From Anomaloglossus baeobatrachus (taxonomy: Eukaryota; Chordata; Amphibia; Anura; Aromobatidae): a stretch of 64,000 nucleotides of DNA. A program made the translations under genes and the position numbers. Positions 11,164 to 22,225 of this stretch are shown here, piece by piece (the first letter of the stretch is position 1; every line of letters begins with the position of its first letter). The stretch covers positions 128,379,089-128,443,088 of the forward strand of contig NC_134364.1 of assembly GCF_048569485.1 (NCBI RefSeq), in the 5' to 3' direction. The notes beneath the pieces are model-generated. The model was not told the origin of the DNA. It was given only the letters and a program-made list of their open reading frames with translations, and did no database searches.

Positions 11164-11779
11164 TGTGACGGGGTGTACATCAGAGCAAAGAGAGACAACA
11201 GGCCGAGGATGATCCAACAGGTTTACTAACAGGAATACAGGAACAGCACACGACAAGTCCAAATAAAACAGATTCGGGGGCACCTCCCGATAATCCAAAG
11301 TGCCAGATCACAACGTAATAGTCCTTTTCAGAGTCCCAGAAATCCCACACAATCCACTGGACGGCGAGGTCTGTCCGCAGATTCAGATCTCGCTCCCTTC
11401 CTCTTCAAAAACTCAACTCCCAACTGCATTTAGAAACAGGAGTGAATTGTTTGAGCTCGTGGGCCCGCCCCTCAAGGGTAGGGGTCTATGCAATGGTTGG
11501 GCCCACTAGAAGATTCTAGAAGGTTGGCTCCGAGATGTCTACAGGTTTGTGTAGTTGGCGTTATCCACTGCTTACGAAACAATGAGAAGTTCCCCTGGCT
11601 GTGTGGACAAGAGATAATTGCATTATGGGCCCAGAGACACAGGAGATGGGGGGAAGGTATGGTTACTTACATCCCAAGACATTTCAAAGTGTTCAGTAAG
11701 TACAACCAAAGGAAAGTGACATCACATCCTGACATAGTATTACAGCAAATACAGTGAGAGGGTAAATTACATCTTCACA
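11164..11779 (-). repeat. LTR, upstream copy of the tandem element
   Basis: 616 bp; the outer upstream LTR of the tandem. It is followed at 11780 by the second copy of the ggctg target duplication and by the rest of the 34-bp array. Confidence 0.93.
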
Positions 11780-12720
11780 GGCTGAGACTGGGGGGAGGCT
11801 GGAGGGAGGCAGAGGCAGAGACTGGGGGGAGGCTGGAGGGAGGCAAAGGCAGAGACTGGGGGGAGGCTGGAGGGAGGCTGAGGCTGAGACTGGAGGGAGG
11901 CTGAGGCTGAGACTGGAGGGAGGCTGAGACTTGAGGGAGGCTGAGGCTGAGACTGTGGGGAGGCTGGAGGGAGGCAGAGGCTGAGACTGGGGGAGGCTGG
12001 AGGGAGGCAGAGGCAGAGACTGGGGGGAGGCTGGAGGGAGGCAGAGACTGGGGAGAGGCTGGAGGGAGGCAGAGGCTGAGACTGGGGGGAGGCTGGAGAG
12101 AGGCAGAGGCTGAGACTGGGGGGAGGCTGGAGGGAGGCAGAGGCAGAGACTGGGGGGAGGCTGGAGGGAGGCAGAGACTGGGGGGGAGGCTGGAGGGAGG
12201 CAGAGGCAGAGACTGGGGGGAGGCTGGAGGGAGGCAGAGGCAGAGACTGGGGGGAGGCTGGAGGGAGGCAGAGGCTGAGACTGGGGGGAGGCTGGAGGGA
12301 GGCAGAGGGAGACTGAGGCTGAGACTGGGGGGAGGCTGGAGGGAGGCTGAGACTGGAGGGAGGCTGAGGCTGAGACTGGGGGGAGGCTGGAGGGAGGCAG
12401 AGACTGGGGGGAGGCTGGAGGGAGGCAAAGGCAGAGACTGGGGGGAGGCTGGAGGGAGGCTGAGGCTGAGACTGGAGGGAGGCTGAGGCTGAGACTGGAG
12501 GGAGGCTGAGACTTGAGGGAGGCTGAGGCTGAGACTGGAGGGAGGCTGAGGCTGAGACTGGAGGGAGGCTGGAGGGAGGCTGAGGCGGAGACTGGGGCAG
12601 GCTGAGGCTGGGGGGAGGCAAAGGCTGAGACTGGGGAAGAGAGGCTGATGCTGAGGGAAGATAGAGGCTGATGCTGGGGGAGAGAGGCTGATGCTGGGGG
12701 AGTGGGAGAGAGGGGCTAAT
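11780..12720. repeat. 34-bp minisatellite, right part
   Basis: Continuation of the array interrupted at 6039. Units become shorter and more mixed toward 12600-12720 (gaggctgatgctgggggaga), indicating older, unhomogenised edges. Confidence 0.93.
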
Positions 12721-13018
12721 GCTAGAGACAAGGACAAGGGATGAGGGATAGTGCAATGACAAAATCGATTGGGTGGGGGGAGTGTAAGGACTCAGAATAA
12801 GAGGGGGCAGCATTGGGAGCTCATTGTGAAGAAGGGGCAGCATGTGTGGGATCAGTATGGAGTGGAGCAATGTAGGGGAGTCAATATCAAGAGTGGGGTA
12901 GTGTGTGTGGGGGGGGGTCTCAGCATAAGCGTTAGTGTGGTGGTCTTAGCATGAGTGGGGCAACATGAAGGTCTCATTATGGAAAAGAGGAAGGCAGCAT
13001 TAGGAGCTCATGGAGAGG
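12721..13018. other. G-rich degenerate spacer inside the hAT element
   Basis: Loosely repeated G-rich text (for example ggggcagcat and tgtgtgggggggggtc) linking the 34-bp and 30-bp arrays. Elements such as ggggcagcatgtgtgggatc near 12830-12855 resemble single ancestral units of the 30-bp array. No gene seen. Confidence 0.6.
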
Positions 13019-13578
13019 GACAGCATGCATGGGACATTGTGAGAAGGGGGCAGCATGCATGGGACACTGAGGAGGGGGCAGCATGCATGGGACATTGTGA
13101 GGAGAGAGCAGCATGCATGGGACATTGTGAGGAGGGGGCAGCATGCATGGGACATTGTGAGGAGGGGGCAGCATGCATGGGACATTGTGAGGAGGGGGCA
13201 GCATGCAAGGGACATTGTGAGGAGGGGGCAGCATGCAAGGGACATTGTGAGGAGGGAGCAGCATGCATGGGACATTGTGAAGAGGGGGCAGCATGCATGG
13301 GACATTGTGAGGAGGGGGCAGCATTCATGGGACATTGTGAGGAGGGGGCAGCATTCATGGGACATTGTGAGGAGGGGGCAGCATGCATGGGACATTGTGA
13401 GGAGGCGGCAGCAAGCATGGGACATTGTGAGGAGGGAGCAGCATGCATGGGACATTGTGACGAGGGAGCAGCATGCATGGGACATTGTGAGGAGGGGGCA
13501 GCATGCATGGGACATTGTGAGGAGGGGGCAGCATGCATGGGACATTGTGAGGAGGGGGCAGCATGCATGGGACATTGT
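13019..13578. repeat. 30-bp minisatellite
   Basis: About 19 copies of a 30-bp unit (gcatgcatgggacattgtga followed by ggagggggca), nearly in register with few substitutions. Because 30 is a multiple of three and the unit has no stop in most frames, long false open frames occur on both strands. Just after the array (13580-13606) a stretch reads as its inverted complement (tcacatcatgctgctccctc). Confidence 0.95.
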
Positions 13579-13949
13579 CCTCACATCATGCTGCTCCCTC
13601 CTCACAATGTACAGATCATATTTCATAATCGAGGAAGGTGTGGTGCATATACAGTAGTTTATAAGGGAGGGCAGTGTGGTGTTTATTAGGGACAGTGTCA
13701 CAGTATATAAGTGGGGACGGTGTGGTGGGAATATTTTATACTCATGCTATGTTTTGATGTGCCTGTGGTGATTCCCATTGGGGGGGGGGGCGTTTGTTTC
13801 TTATTGATACTTTTTAAAGTGTGCTACAGAGTAGATCTGCCTTAAACAGATGTCGTGTGCGAAAACTCAGTTTTACGTTGTCACTAAGGGGCGCGACCAC
13901 TTAAAGTGCCTAGGGCAGCATGAAGGCAAAATACAGCCCTGAGTATAGT

Positions 13950-14473
13950 GAACCCGGAAGGGACGATCCATTAAAAATGACATCGGTTACATGGTGCCCT
14001 GGATATTAAGGGTCCTCTATATATACAGAATTTACCATTGTATTCAGTGTGCCACCATGCAAATCACTTGGTCACCTCTGTCCTCACAGAGCCCCCATGC
14101 TGATCTACTGAGTGACCATGATAACCACCGAGCCCCCATGCTGCAATATGTAAGGTCAGCATTATTGCAGGCAATAGGCTCACTGTGTAATGGTCGGTTT
14201 ACATGAGAAGATTAGTGGGGGAGTGTACCCAACATCTCCAAATGAATGCGCTCAAATATTAATTCCAATCTCCATTTCCCTGATTTTCCCACTCGCTCAC
14301 TCCATTAACCATAGCCCCCCACACAGGACCGGCTCCAGGTATTTGTGGGCCCAGGGCCAAAGAGTCTCAGTGGGACCCATCCACACATAGACACGTACGT
14401 ACAGTATGTAGCATTCATGGGGCAAGGGGTTAAACATTACTCGGCGCCGGGCCGGTGATATCGGGTCTGGGGA
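13950..14473. other. No gene recognised; possible hAT end at 14336
   Basis: A weak two-copy repeat (cagagcccccatgctgat and accgagcccccatgctgc) lies at 14088-14150. At 14336 the text caggaccggctccagg followed by a gggccc-rich stretch resembles the end of another hAT family; no partner end or target duplication was found. Confidence 0.4.
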
Positions 14474-14881
14474 TGTCACGGGTGGCCCTGCCCGGCTTTG
14501 TGGCCCTGAGGCGTACAATAAAAGGGATGGATGGACGAGGGTAGCAGTGGAGAAAGGATGAGGGTGATTGTCTCATGATGCCACCTGCGGTACGTAGCCA
14601 GGGATTAGCCGCCGCTGCTGTCGCTGTCCTCCGGGGCAGATGGTAGTAGCAGCAAAGATGTTCTGCTCCCCAGGGAGGATGATGAGCGGAGTAGTAATGG
14701 CCGATGGCACCAAAGCACGGGGCGACGACGACGGCAAAAACAGGCTGACACAGTCTCTGCGGTTACAGGTGTCATTACTCACTGTTCCAGTGCTGTCCTA
14801 GAGTACCGGTCACCGCCGTGATGGGCCCCAGTCGATCCCGGATCTGTTGGAGGTCGGACCCAGTACAGTGGGCAGTGGACT
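14474..14881 (-). mobile_element. Fragment of an older LTR, interrupted at 14881
   Basis: The stretch with tgatgccacctgcggtacg, the gccgccgctgctg cluster and related blocks aligns by eye in the same order with the solo LTR at 24026-25140. I read it as part of a related older LTR on the minus strand that was split by later insertions and resumes at about 23486. Its true ends are not clear. Confidence 0.5.
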
Positions 14882-16093
14882 TGTCGCGGGCGGAGGAGGG
14901 GACGCCGCGCTCTCCCACTGCTCAGGTCCGGCTGCCGCTGCGGCCTGCTGCTGCCGCTGCTCGGTGGCTCGAGCGATGGTCTGGATCCCGGGGACTCGAG
15001 CGGCGCTCCTCGCCCGTGAGTGAAAGGGGATTGGGTTTTGGGATAGTTTATTGTCCGTGACGCCACCCACGGTTGTGGTGATTAAGTGGACACCACCGCT
15101 GCTCTGTCTGGGGAGCCCGGGAGTGATGGTATGGAGCAGCCAGTAGTTGATTTGCCCCTCCGTGGGTAGGGGTTTGGTGCTCCCGGGGCCCAGTGATGGG
15201 GTTGGTATGGTGGATAGGCCTGTGGAGGTGCAGGGGCAGCGCTGTGCCGCACGGCACGGAGGTACTCACTCTGCCAGTAAACACGACACAGTTCTCGGGA
15301 AACAAACGGCTGGTTGGACGGGTCCCTCGGACGGTTACGGTGCTGCGGTTCCCTGCAGTTGGCGGTGATGGTCTCTTCCCTGCACCTATGTAAAGTCTCT
15401 TGGTAGCGATGGGTCCCCACCAGTTACCCACTCCTCGGCTTCAATCTGGGCCGAAGGAGCCCTACTTTGCCCGCAGGCGCTGGCCCTGGGAAACTGGTGC
15501 CCTGGCGGTGGCGGTGTCTCCCCTTCACGGTCGGGCTGTTGCCTTCAATCGGGACTTGGTTGTTAGGAGACAGAGGTCCCCTTCACTGACGGATTTAGCA
15601 AATTATGGCGACTCCTAGCCTTGCCGGGATCCGAAAGGCCCCTGCCCTGGTGCTGACTGTTCTTCGTATACTGCTCCGGTACCGCCGGGTCACCACCCGT
15701 CCACGGTCCTTCCAGCAACCTCCAAGCAGTCCCCCTGCAGACTATCACCGCCGTCTGCTGACCTTGCTGTCTCAGTCCGGGGCACACACCCGGACCAACT
15801 TCAGGCTTTCTTAACTGTTCCTTTTTACTTCTTCACTCAAGCTCCTCTCCTTTGCTCCTCTACCACTTCACCTCCTACTTCCTCCTCCTAAACTCATCTG
15901 CCTGGTTCTCCCGCCTCCAGGGCTGTGAACTCCTCGGTGGGCGGAGCCAACCGCCTGGCCCACCCCCTGGTGTGGACATCAGCCCCTGGAGGAAGGCAAC
16001 AAGGATTTTAGGTTAGCTTGGATGTACCTGCCGGAAATGTGGGGTGCATGTGATGTTGTGACCTGTGACCCCTGGCTTGCCCAGGGCGTCACA
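14882..16093 (-). mobile_element. Solo LTR, Gypsy type
   Basis: 1212 bp. Minus strand starts TGTGACGCCCTGGGC at 16093 and ends CCCGCGACA at 14882. The 4-bp direct repeat gact flanks it (14878-14881 and 16094-16097). It is the same family as the LTRs at 16109, 22226 and 49811, sharing the blocks gtgacgccacccacggttg, cgagtgcctc-like and ggatcccggg text. An AATAAA-type signal sits in the minus-strand sequence near 15040. No internal region remains, as expected after LTR-LTR recombination. Confidence 0.88.
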
Positions 16094-16108
16094 GACTCTT
16101 CCTGCTTG

Positions 16109-17364
16109 TGTCGCGGGCGGAAGAGGGGACGCTGCGCTCTCCCACTGCTCGGGTCCGGCTGCCGCTGCTGCTGTGGCCGCTGCTGCTGCTCGGTGGTGGC
16201 TCGAGCGGTGGGCCGGATCCCGAGGACTCGAGCGGCGCTCCTCGCCCGTGAGTGAAAAGGGGTTTGGTTTTGGGGATTTATTGTCAGTGACGCCACCCAC
16301 GGTTGTGGTGATTTTTGGTAACACCACCGCTGCTCTGTATGGGGATCCCGGGAGCGGTGACAGGGAGCAGCAGAGTTGTTAGTTCTCCCCTCCGTGGGTA
16401 GGGGTTGGTTGTCCCGGGGCCCAGTGATGGGGTGGAGGATGAGGGATGGCAGGCCAGGTGCGGGCCCTGGTGAGGTGCAGGGTCGCGGGGGGGCAGAGCT
16501 GTGCCTCACGGCACGGTGGTACTCACTCAGCCTGAGACGGTGACACAGTTCTCGGTAAAACAGACGGCTGGAAAGACGGTTCCCACGGACAGCTGCTGTT
16601 GCTTTTCCCCGGTAGTTAACGGTGACTGTCTCTTTCCCTGCACCTTGTGTAATGTTGGTAGCGATGGGTTCCCACCGGTAACCCGCTCCCCGACTTGGAT
16701 ATGGGCCGGAGGAGCCCCTCTTTGCCCGCAGGCGCTGGCCCTGAGAAACTGGTGCCTTGGCGGTGGCGGTGTCTCTCTCATACGGTTGGACTGTTGCCTT
16801 CACTCAGGACTTAGTTGTTTGGAAACCCGGAGGTCCCCTTCACTGACGGATTTGGCAAATTTACGGCGACTCCTAGCCTTGCCGGGATCCGAAAGGCCCC
16901 TGCCAATGGTGCTGGCTTCTCCTTGTGTACCGGTCCGGTACCGCCGGGTCACCACCCGTCCACGGTCCTCACGGCACCTCCGATAGGCCACTCCTGCAGA
17001 CGGTCACCGCCGTCTGCTAACCTTGCTGTCTCCGTCCGGGGCACACACCCGGACCAACTTCAGGCTCTTAAGCTGTCATTTTCCTCTTTTCACTTCCACC
17101 TCTCAAACTCAACTCCAACTAACTCCTCTCCACTCCAGCTCTGCCTGAGCTCAACTCTCTCCCAAACCGCCTGTGTTTTCCCTCCTCCAGGACTGTGAAC
17201 TCCTTGGTGGGTGGAGACCAACCGCCTGGCTCCACCCCCTGGTGTGGACATCAGCCCCTGGGGAAGGCAACAAGGATTTCTGGTTTAGCTTTGATGTGCC
17301 TAACCGGGGTGTAGGGTGTGGTGATGTCATTACCTGTGACCCCTGGCTTGTCCAGGGCGTCACA
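16109..17364 (-). repeat. LTR of the Gypsy provirus, downstream copy
   Basis: 1256 bp, TG...CA on the minus strand, same length as its partner at 22226-23481. It lies only 15 bp from the solo LTR at 14882-16093, showing two insertions of related elements almost side by side. Confidence 0.92.
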
Positions 17365-18009
17365 TTCCCCCTTAGCAAAATGCAGACCGTCCGCGGGCTG
17401 CCCGTCCAACACCGGTTTTATTTTTCTGCAAAAAGATAAGAAAAACGGTAACACATACAATTATACTAACTTCATCCCACAACGGGAGGCACTTTTCTTA
17501 AACGTTACGGTAACAGTTTCAAACGGTTACGGCTTCCGCTCTCTCCCACCCAAGCAACCTGGCCCTGATGCTGCCCCTAAGAAAACAGGCAGCACCCTTT
17601 GACCCCAGTCCTGCACCAAGTTACCCGAGCGGGATCTGTCCTTTCCAGGGGACCCACGTCCATGGGGAGCCCCTGGAACCCCCAGAGGGTAGCCACCGAT
17701 TCCGGTGGTGGCTGGGCCCCAGCCTGCTCCACTGCGGGCCCTCCCTCCAATCTGCCTCTCCGGAGGCGGTAACGGTGGAAGCTGCAACAACATTTTTATT
17801 TACATCCCACAAATTTGTGGTTGCCCTGCAAGTTCACGGGCTTGTCCGTGAGGAGTCCCTTACGCAACTTTAAACGGTCCCCACGGGGACAACAGTGCCG
17901 GCAACGACCGGTTAAATCAAGTAGACAATCAGGTTAACTTCGGTTAATCATTTTCATTTTCATTCTTCAAAAACTTTTAAAACACACATACTCTCCCCCC
18001 CCCTTTTAA

Positions 18010-20345
18010 AGAACAGTTTCCCTGTACCTAAGTGGGAGTCTACCTAGGTTGGGACGAGTGGACCTCCGGGGTCCGGTGTCGGTGGTGGCAGGCAGCGGAG
18101 GAGAGGGAACACTCAGTTCCTCCTCCCCGTCATCTTGTGGGGCAGGCGGAGGCATAGGGGAGCTGGGTACAGGTTCATCCCTGGGCACTGGCACTGGCTC
18201 ACGGTTGATCGCCTCCATCACTTCTTCATTCAAGGGTTGTGGGAACAGTATCACCGGAAGAATCACCGCGCCGTTCTGTGTAGGCCAGTCCGCTGGGAAG
18301 TCACCCATTACAGTGTGGATTACCTCTTTCGCCTTCTCTGCCGGTTTAGGAATCGGAACTTCAGCCGCTGCTCTCAGTGCTGATGGACACCTCTTTAAAT
18401 GATCTCGGGAAACCGTGGTCAATGTGCCCCCTTGGTCTCGGCTGATCTGGTAGGCCTTCCCATCTTGCCATCCTGTGGGCTGTATGACATATGGGGTTTG
18501 CTCCCACTGATCATCCAGCTTGTGGGTCCTCCTCTTCCGCTTCAACACTACCTCTCCGGGCTGGAAAGGGCCAGCAGACGCCTTCCGGTTTAAGCGCCGC
18601 TCCTGTTGTTCCCGACTCCGACTCAAGTTCTTCTCCACATATTCCTGAATCAGTCGGAACTGAACCCTCCGCCGGGTGTCCCATTCAGCTGTCGAAGGGA
18701 GTGTTTCTGGGGCTTCCAATCCCATTTCCAGGTCCACCGGCAGTCGGCCGGGGCGAGCTCTCATCAGATATGCTGGGGTGCATTTTGTTGAGCTGGACGA
18801 GATATTGTTATACATGTCTACCAAGTCAGGTAGCTTCTCCGGCCACAGATTCCGCTCTTCTAGTGGCAACGTCTTGAGGAGGCCAATGACCAAATGGTTC
18901 ATCTTCTCACACATGCCGTTGGTTTGGGCATGGTAAGGCGTGGTCCGGATCTTCTTGCAACCGTACAGCAGACAAAACTCATGGAGCACCCCCGCTTCAA
19001 AGGCTGGGCCTTGGTCAGTAAGCACCTTCTCAGGGTATCCATGTGGTCGACAGAAGCTTGGAACGCCCTAGCGGCGGTACGGCCGGTTAAGTCTTTGACC
19101 GGGACGACCATCATGAACCTTGAATAGTGATCTACTATGGTGAGAGCGTAGGTGTACCCACTTCGGCTGGGGGTGAGCTTCACATGGTCCAGAGCGACCA
19201 GCTCCAACGGTTGGTGTGTAATGATCGGGTGTAGGGGCGCCTTCTGGCTGGCCTCGTCCTTCCTTCTCAGCGTGCACGGGCCGCACTCTCGGCACCAGGC
19301 CTCCACAGACTCCCGCATCCCACTGTAACGGGGTGCCAGGGGCGCCTCTGGGCTTGTAGTCGTGGCCCCTTCTGTCAGGCTTACCCCTGGCTCCGCCGTC
19401 ACTATAGGGACGGGAGATGTCTTGGTGGGGCAGAGTGTGGTGGTGCAGATGTCGTCCGACGTATAAACACTCTCCAGGCATGGTTCGATGCAAATAAAAG
19501 ACATTCTTTATTTCACAACTCTTTCCAAAAACCGGCAGTTAGAGATGACTTCACGTTCTTTTCTTAGCTGGGGAAAGCCTGCCCTGACGTCTCCTCCAGT
19601 GGGGATGTGCCCGGCTACTCTTCTTCACCTGGCTCCCACTTATGGCTACCCACAGCCCGGACCCACACCGGGACTGCTTCGCACTATGAGGTTCCGCCCG
19701 CTCCTTTTCTCTCCGGCTTCCCTGTTCTTCCAGCTCCCTTCTTTCTTTCTTTCTTTCTGCCCACTCAGCTCCACACTCTGCCCCTGGCTGTTTCTTCTCT
19801 CCCGTCCCGGACACAACTGCCTTCAGCACACACTTCCTTTCCCCCTAAGCTGCCGGCTCCTCCTCCCTCCTGTACAGTTTCTATGGGGACAGCATTAACC
19901 ACTTCAGAGAAAACCTGTGCTTCCTTGTAAGGGGTCTGCCCACACCTTACACCACTCCAATAGAACCGCTCCCTTAACAGCATTTCCAATTTCTTCCATC
20001 CGAAGTATCCGGCACCATCATGGTACGCTTGCAGAACGGTGGGCACATTAGCTTGGGGAATCACCAACTGGCGGATTTTCTCATGAGTCTTTGGGTTAAT
20101 CAGCTCACGGTACAACTTCCCTTGGTGTAGGTACAGCCGAGTCCATTCTTTCCAAAAGCGTTGGGCTTCAGCTGGGGCGGCAGGGTCTATTCCAGCAGCG
20201 CTTTGCTCCACCAGAGTCTTGACAAGGCGGACAGCGGGCGCCTGATTTTGAGCTTCCTGCCACTCCTGGCTGGGCAGTGGATCCAGGTTCACCCGTTGTT
20301 GGTGGACATGTACCTTCTCAGTTGGTGGCTGGTGAAATGCAGGCA
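18010..20345 (-). pseudogene. Gypsy integrase region
   Basis: The minus-strand reading shows the zinc-binding HHCC region (around 19940-20060 and 19270-19320), the core with LDHVKL and VDHYSRF (near 19120-19200), LTDQGPAF near 19010, and the PYHAQTNGMCEKMN block near 18900, then a basic C-terminal part. Integrase would insert the DNA copy into the chromosome. A block at about 19490-19920 without pol similarity separates the zinc region from the core and probably is an insertion. Not functional as it stands. Confidence 0.8.
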
Positions 20346-20373
20346 ACTCGATCTCTTCGAGGTCGTCATCCTC

Positions 20374-21967
20374 TCACCCTTCTTCTGACAAGTGGGGCAT
20401 CCGAGAGAGTGCATCAGCATTAACGTTGACACGACCGGCCCTGTATTTGATTGTGAAGTTGTAGTTGGCTAGCTTGGCCACCCACCGCTGCTCCAACTCA
20501 CCCAACTTGGCCGTGTCCAGGTGGGTCAGCGGATTGTTATCTGTGAAAGCGGTGAATTTTGCTGCGGCCAAGTAATGGCGGAACCGCTTGGTGATAGCCC
20601 ACACCAGTGCAAGGAGCTCAAGCTTGAAGGAGCTGTAATTTTCAGGGTTCCTTTCAGTCAGGCGGAGCCTCCGGCTAGCGTAGGCAATCACTTTTTCCTT
20701 CCCCTCTTGGACCTGGGACAGGACTGCCCCCAAGCCCACATTGCTAGCATCGGTGTAGAGGATCAACGGGTGGCTGTAATCAGGATACGCTAGGATCTCC
20801 TCCCCGGTCAAGGCCGCTTTCAGCTGGTGGAAGGATTCCTCATGCCTGTCTTCCCACACCAGTGGAGCCCCGAGGGGTCTACCCCCTTTGGTCTGCCCCA
20901 CGAGGAGGTCTTGCATGGGGGCAGCCATCTTCGTGTACCCTTTGATAAAGCGACGGTAGTACCCCACCAAACCCAGAAACTGCCTTACTTCCCTCACTGT
21001 GACTGGTCTCGGCCAGTCTTGGATGGCAGTAATCTTCTCAGGGTCGGGGGCGACACCTTCTGCACCCACCACATGCCCCAGGTACTGCACTCTGGGTTTC
21101 AGCAGATGACACTTGGAGGGCTTCAACTTCATCCCATATTTGGCAAGGGACGCGAACACCTCGGCTTCATATGTCATATGTCTGGGAGTACACAATCACA
21201 TCATCCAGGTACAACAGGACGGTTTCGAAATTTAGATGTCCCAGACAGCATTCCATCAGCCGTTGGAAGGTTCCAGGGGCGTTGCACAGCCCAAACGGCA
21301 TGCTATTAAATTCACAGAGCCCCATCGGGGTGGTGAAGGCAGTTTTCTCCCGGTCCTCGGGTGCCACAGACACTTGCCAGTACCCGCTGGTGAGATCGAG
21401 GGTAGAGAAGTAGTTAGCGGTTCTCAGTGCGGCCAAGGACTCTTCAATACGGGGCAGTGGGTAAGCATCCTTATGCGTTATCTGGTTAATCTTCCTGTAA
21501 TCCCCACACATCCGCATGGTGCCATCCTTCTTCTTAACCAGTACCAATGGGGCGGCCCAGGGACTACAGCTGTCCCTGATAACCCCTGCCTCTTTCATGT
21601 TCCTCAACATGTCTTTGGCACATTGGTAGTGTGCAGGGGGAATAGGCCTGTACCTCTCTTTGATAGGGGGGTGCTCACCGGTGGGGATATGGTGTTGGAC
21701 TCCTTTGATCTGCCCAAAGTCTAGGGGATGTTTGCTAAAAACTTGCTCGTACTCCCGTACCACCCTGTATACCCCTTCTTTGTGATGTGTAGGGGTATCG
21801 TCAGTGCCTACGTGTAGCTGTTGGTGCCACTCGTCTAACTCCCCTTGGGGCGGGTGAGTGCTGGCAGCAGGTGGTGAAACTGGAGGAGTTGCTTCGTGGA
21901 TGGTGTGGGGATCTAGGTAAGTAAAGGAAGGAACTCCAGCAGCAAAGTCCAAGGATAATAAAACCAA
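20374..21967 (-). pseudogene. Gypsy reverse transcriptase and RNase H region
   Basis: Reverse transcriptase motifs on the minus strand include GVIRDSCSPWAAPLVLVKKK, FSTLDLTSGYWQ, MPFGLCNAPGTFQRLM and the catalytic LLYLDDVIVY; these are followed by the connection GLVGYYRRFI and RNase H with LYTDAS and FTDNNPL. This order is typical of Ty3/Gypsy. The clade was not determined. It is part of a broken provirus. Confidence 0.88.
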
Positions 21968-22225
21968 ATTCTTTATTGATTCATATTAAAAATTAGATAA
22001 AAATATCCACACAGGGTCCTATGCAAACAGAGGACGCGTTTCGAACCGGATGGTTCTTAGTCAGTCAGGCCTTCGCGCCTCCACTACTCAAGGAGATGCT
22101 CGAGCGGGAACTTTTCGCGCCAAAGATGGCGGCTTCTGAAATTTTCTGGCCGGACACCTCCGGCAGTAACAAGGCGCACCTCTACCCAACGGCAGAGCGG
22201 TAAGATCCTGTTCGTGACGCCAAGT
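21968..22225 (-). repeat. Dispersed repeat with gaaacgcgtc motif in the provirus leader
   Basis: The minus strand carries tccggttcgaaacgcgtc followed by an AT-rich tail with aataaagaatttggtttt. A related motif (ggtgaaacgcgttgagg) occurs at 32725-32745 on the plus strand. Such acgcgtt cores mark a repeat family common in amphibian sequence; I cannot name the family. It occupies the place where the leader and gag would be expected. Confidence 0.45.

Larger units (their letters stand above)
6040..11779 (-). mobile_element. Tandem Gmr1-like Ty3/Gypsy element, LTR-gag-LTR-gag-LTR
   Basis: Three 616-bp LTRs (6040-6655, 8602-9217, 11164-11779) alternate with two internal regions of 1946 bp, all on the minus strand. 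The whole is flanked by the 5-bp direct repeat ggctg (6035-6039 and 11780-11784). LTRs run TG...CA on the minus strand. A polypurine tract (gggagggggaggg, minus strand) lies directly before the downstream LTR of each unit. Each internal region encodes only a Gag plus protease-like protein; there is no reverse transcriptase or integrase. By eye the LTRs and internals are all but identical, so the insertion is very young. The gag frames look whole, but the element must depend on other copies. Confidence 0.9.
4462..13941. mobile_element. Non-autonomous hAT transposon enlarged by arrays and a nested LTR element
   Basis: The left end is CAGGGCCGTATTTACC (4462). The right end, read on the minus strand from 13941, is CAGGGCTGTATTTTGCC. 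The 8-bp direct repeat agtatagt flanks it at 4454-4461 and 13942-13949. Short imperfect terminal repeats plus an exact 8-bp target duplication define the hAT superfamily. Subterminal matches (ggtgcctagggcggc at the left, gtgcctagggcagc at the right) support one element. No transposase is present. The interior holds an A/T homopolymer tract (4540-4580), a 34-bp array split by an LTR element, degenerate G-rich repeats and a 30-bp array. Confidence 0.88.

Noticed and set aside
16013-16803. Several 80-270 codon frames in LTRs (also at 22088-22920, 50143-50863, 61213-61700)
   Set aside because: They recur with every copy of the LTR in either orientation and have no protein signature; they are by-products of GC-rich LTR sequence.
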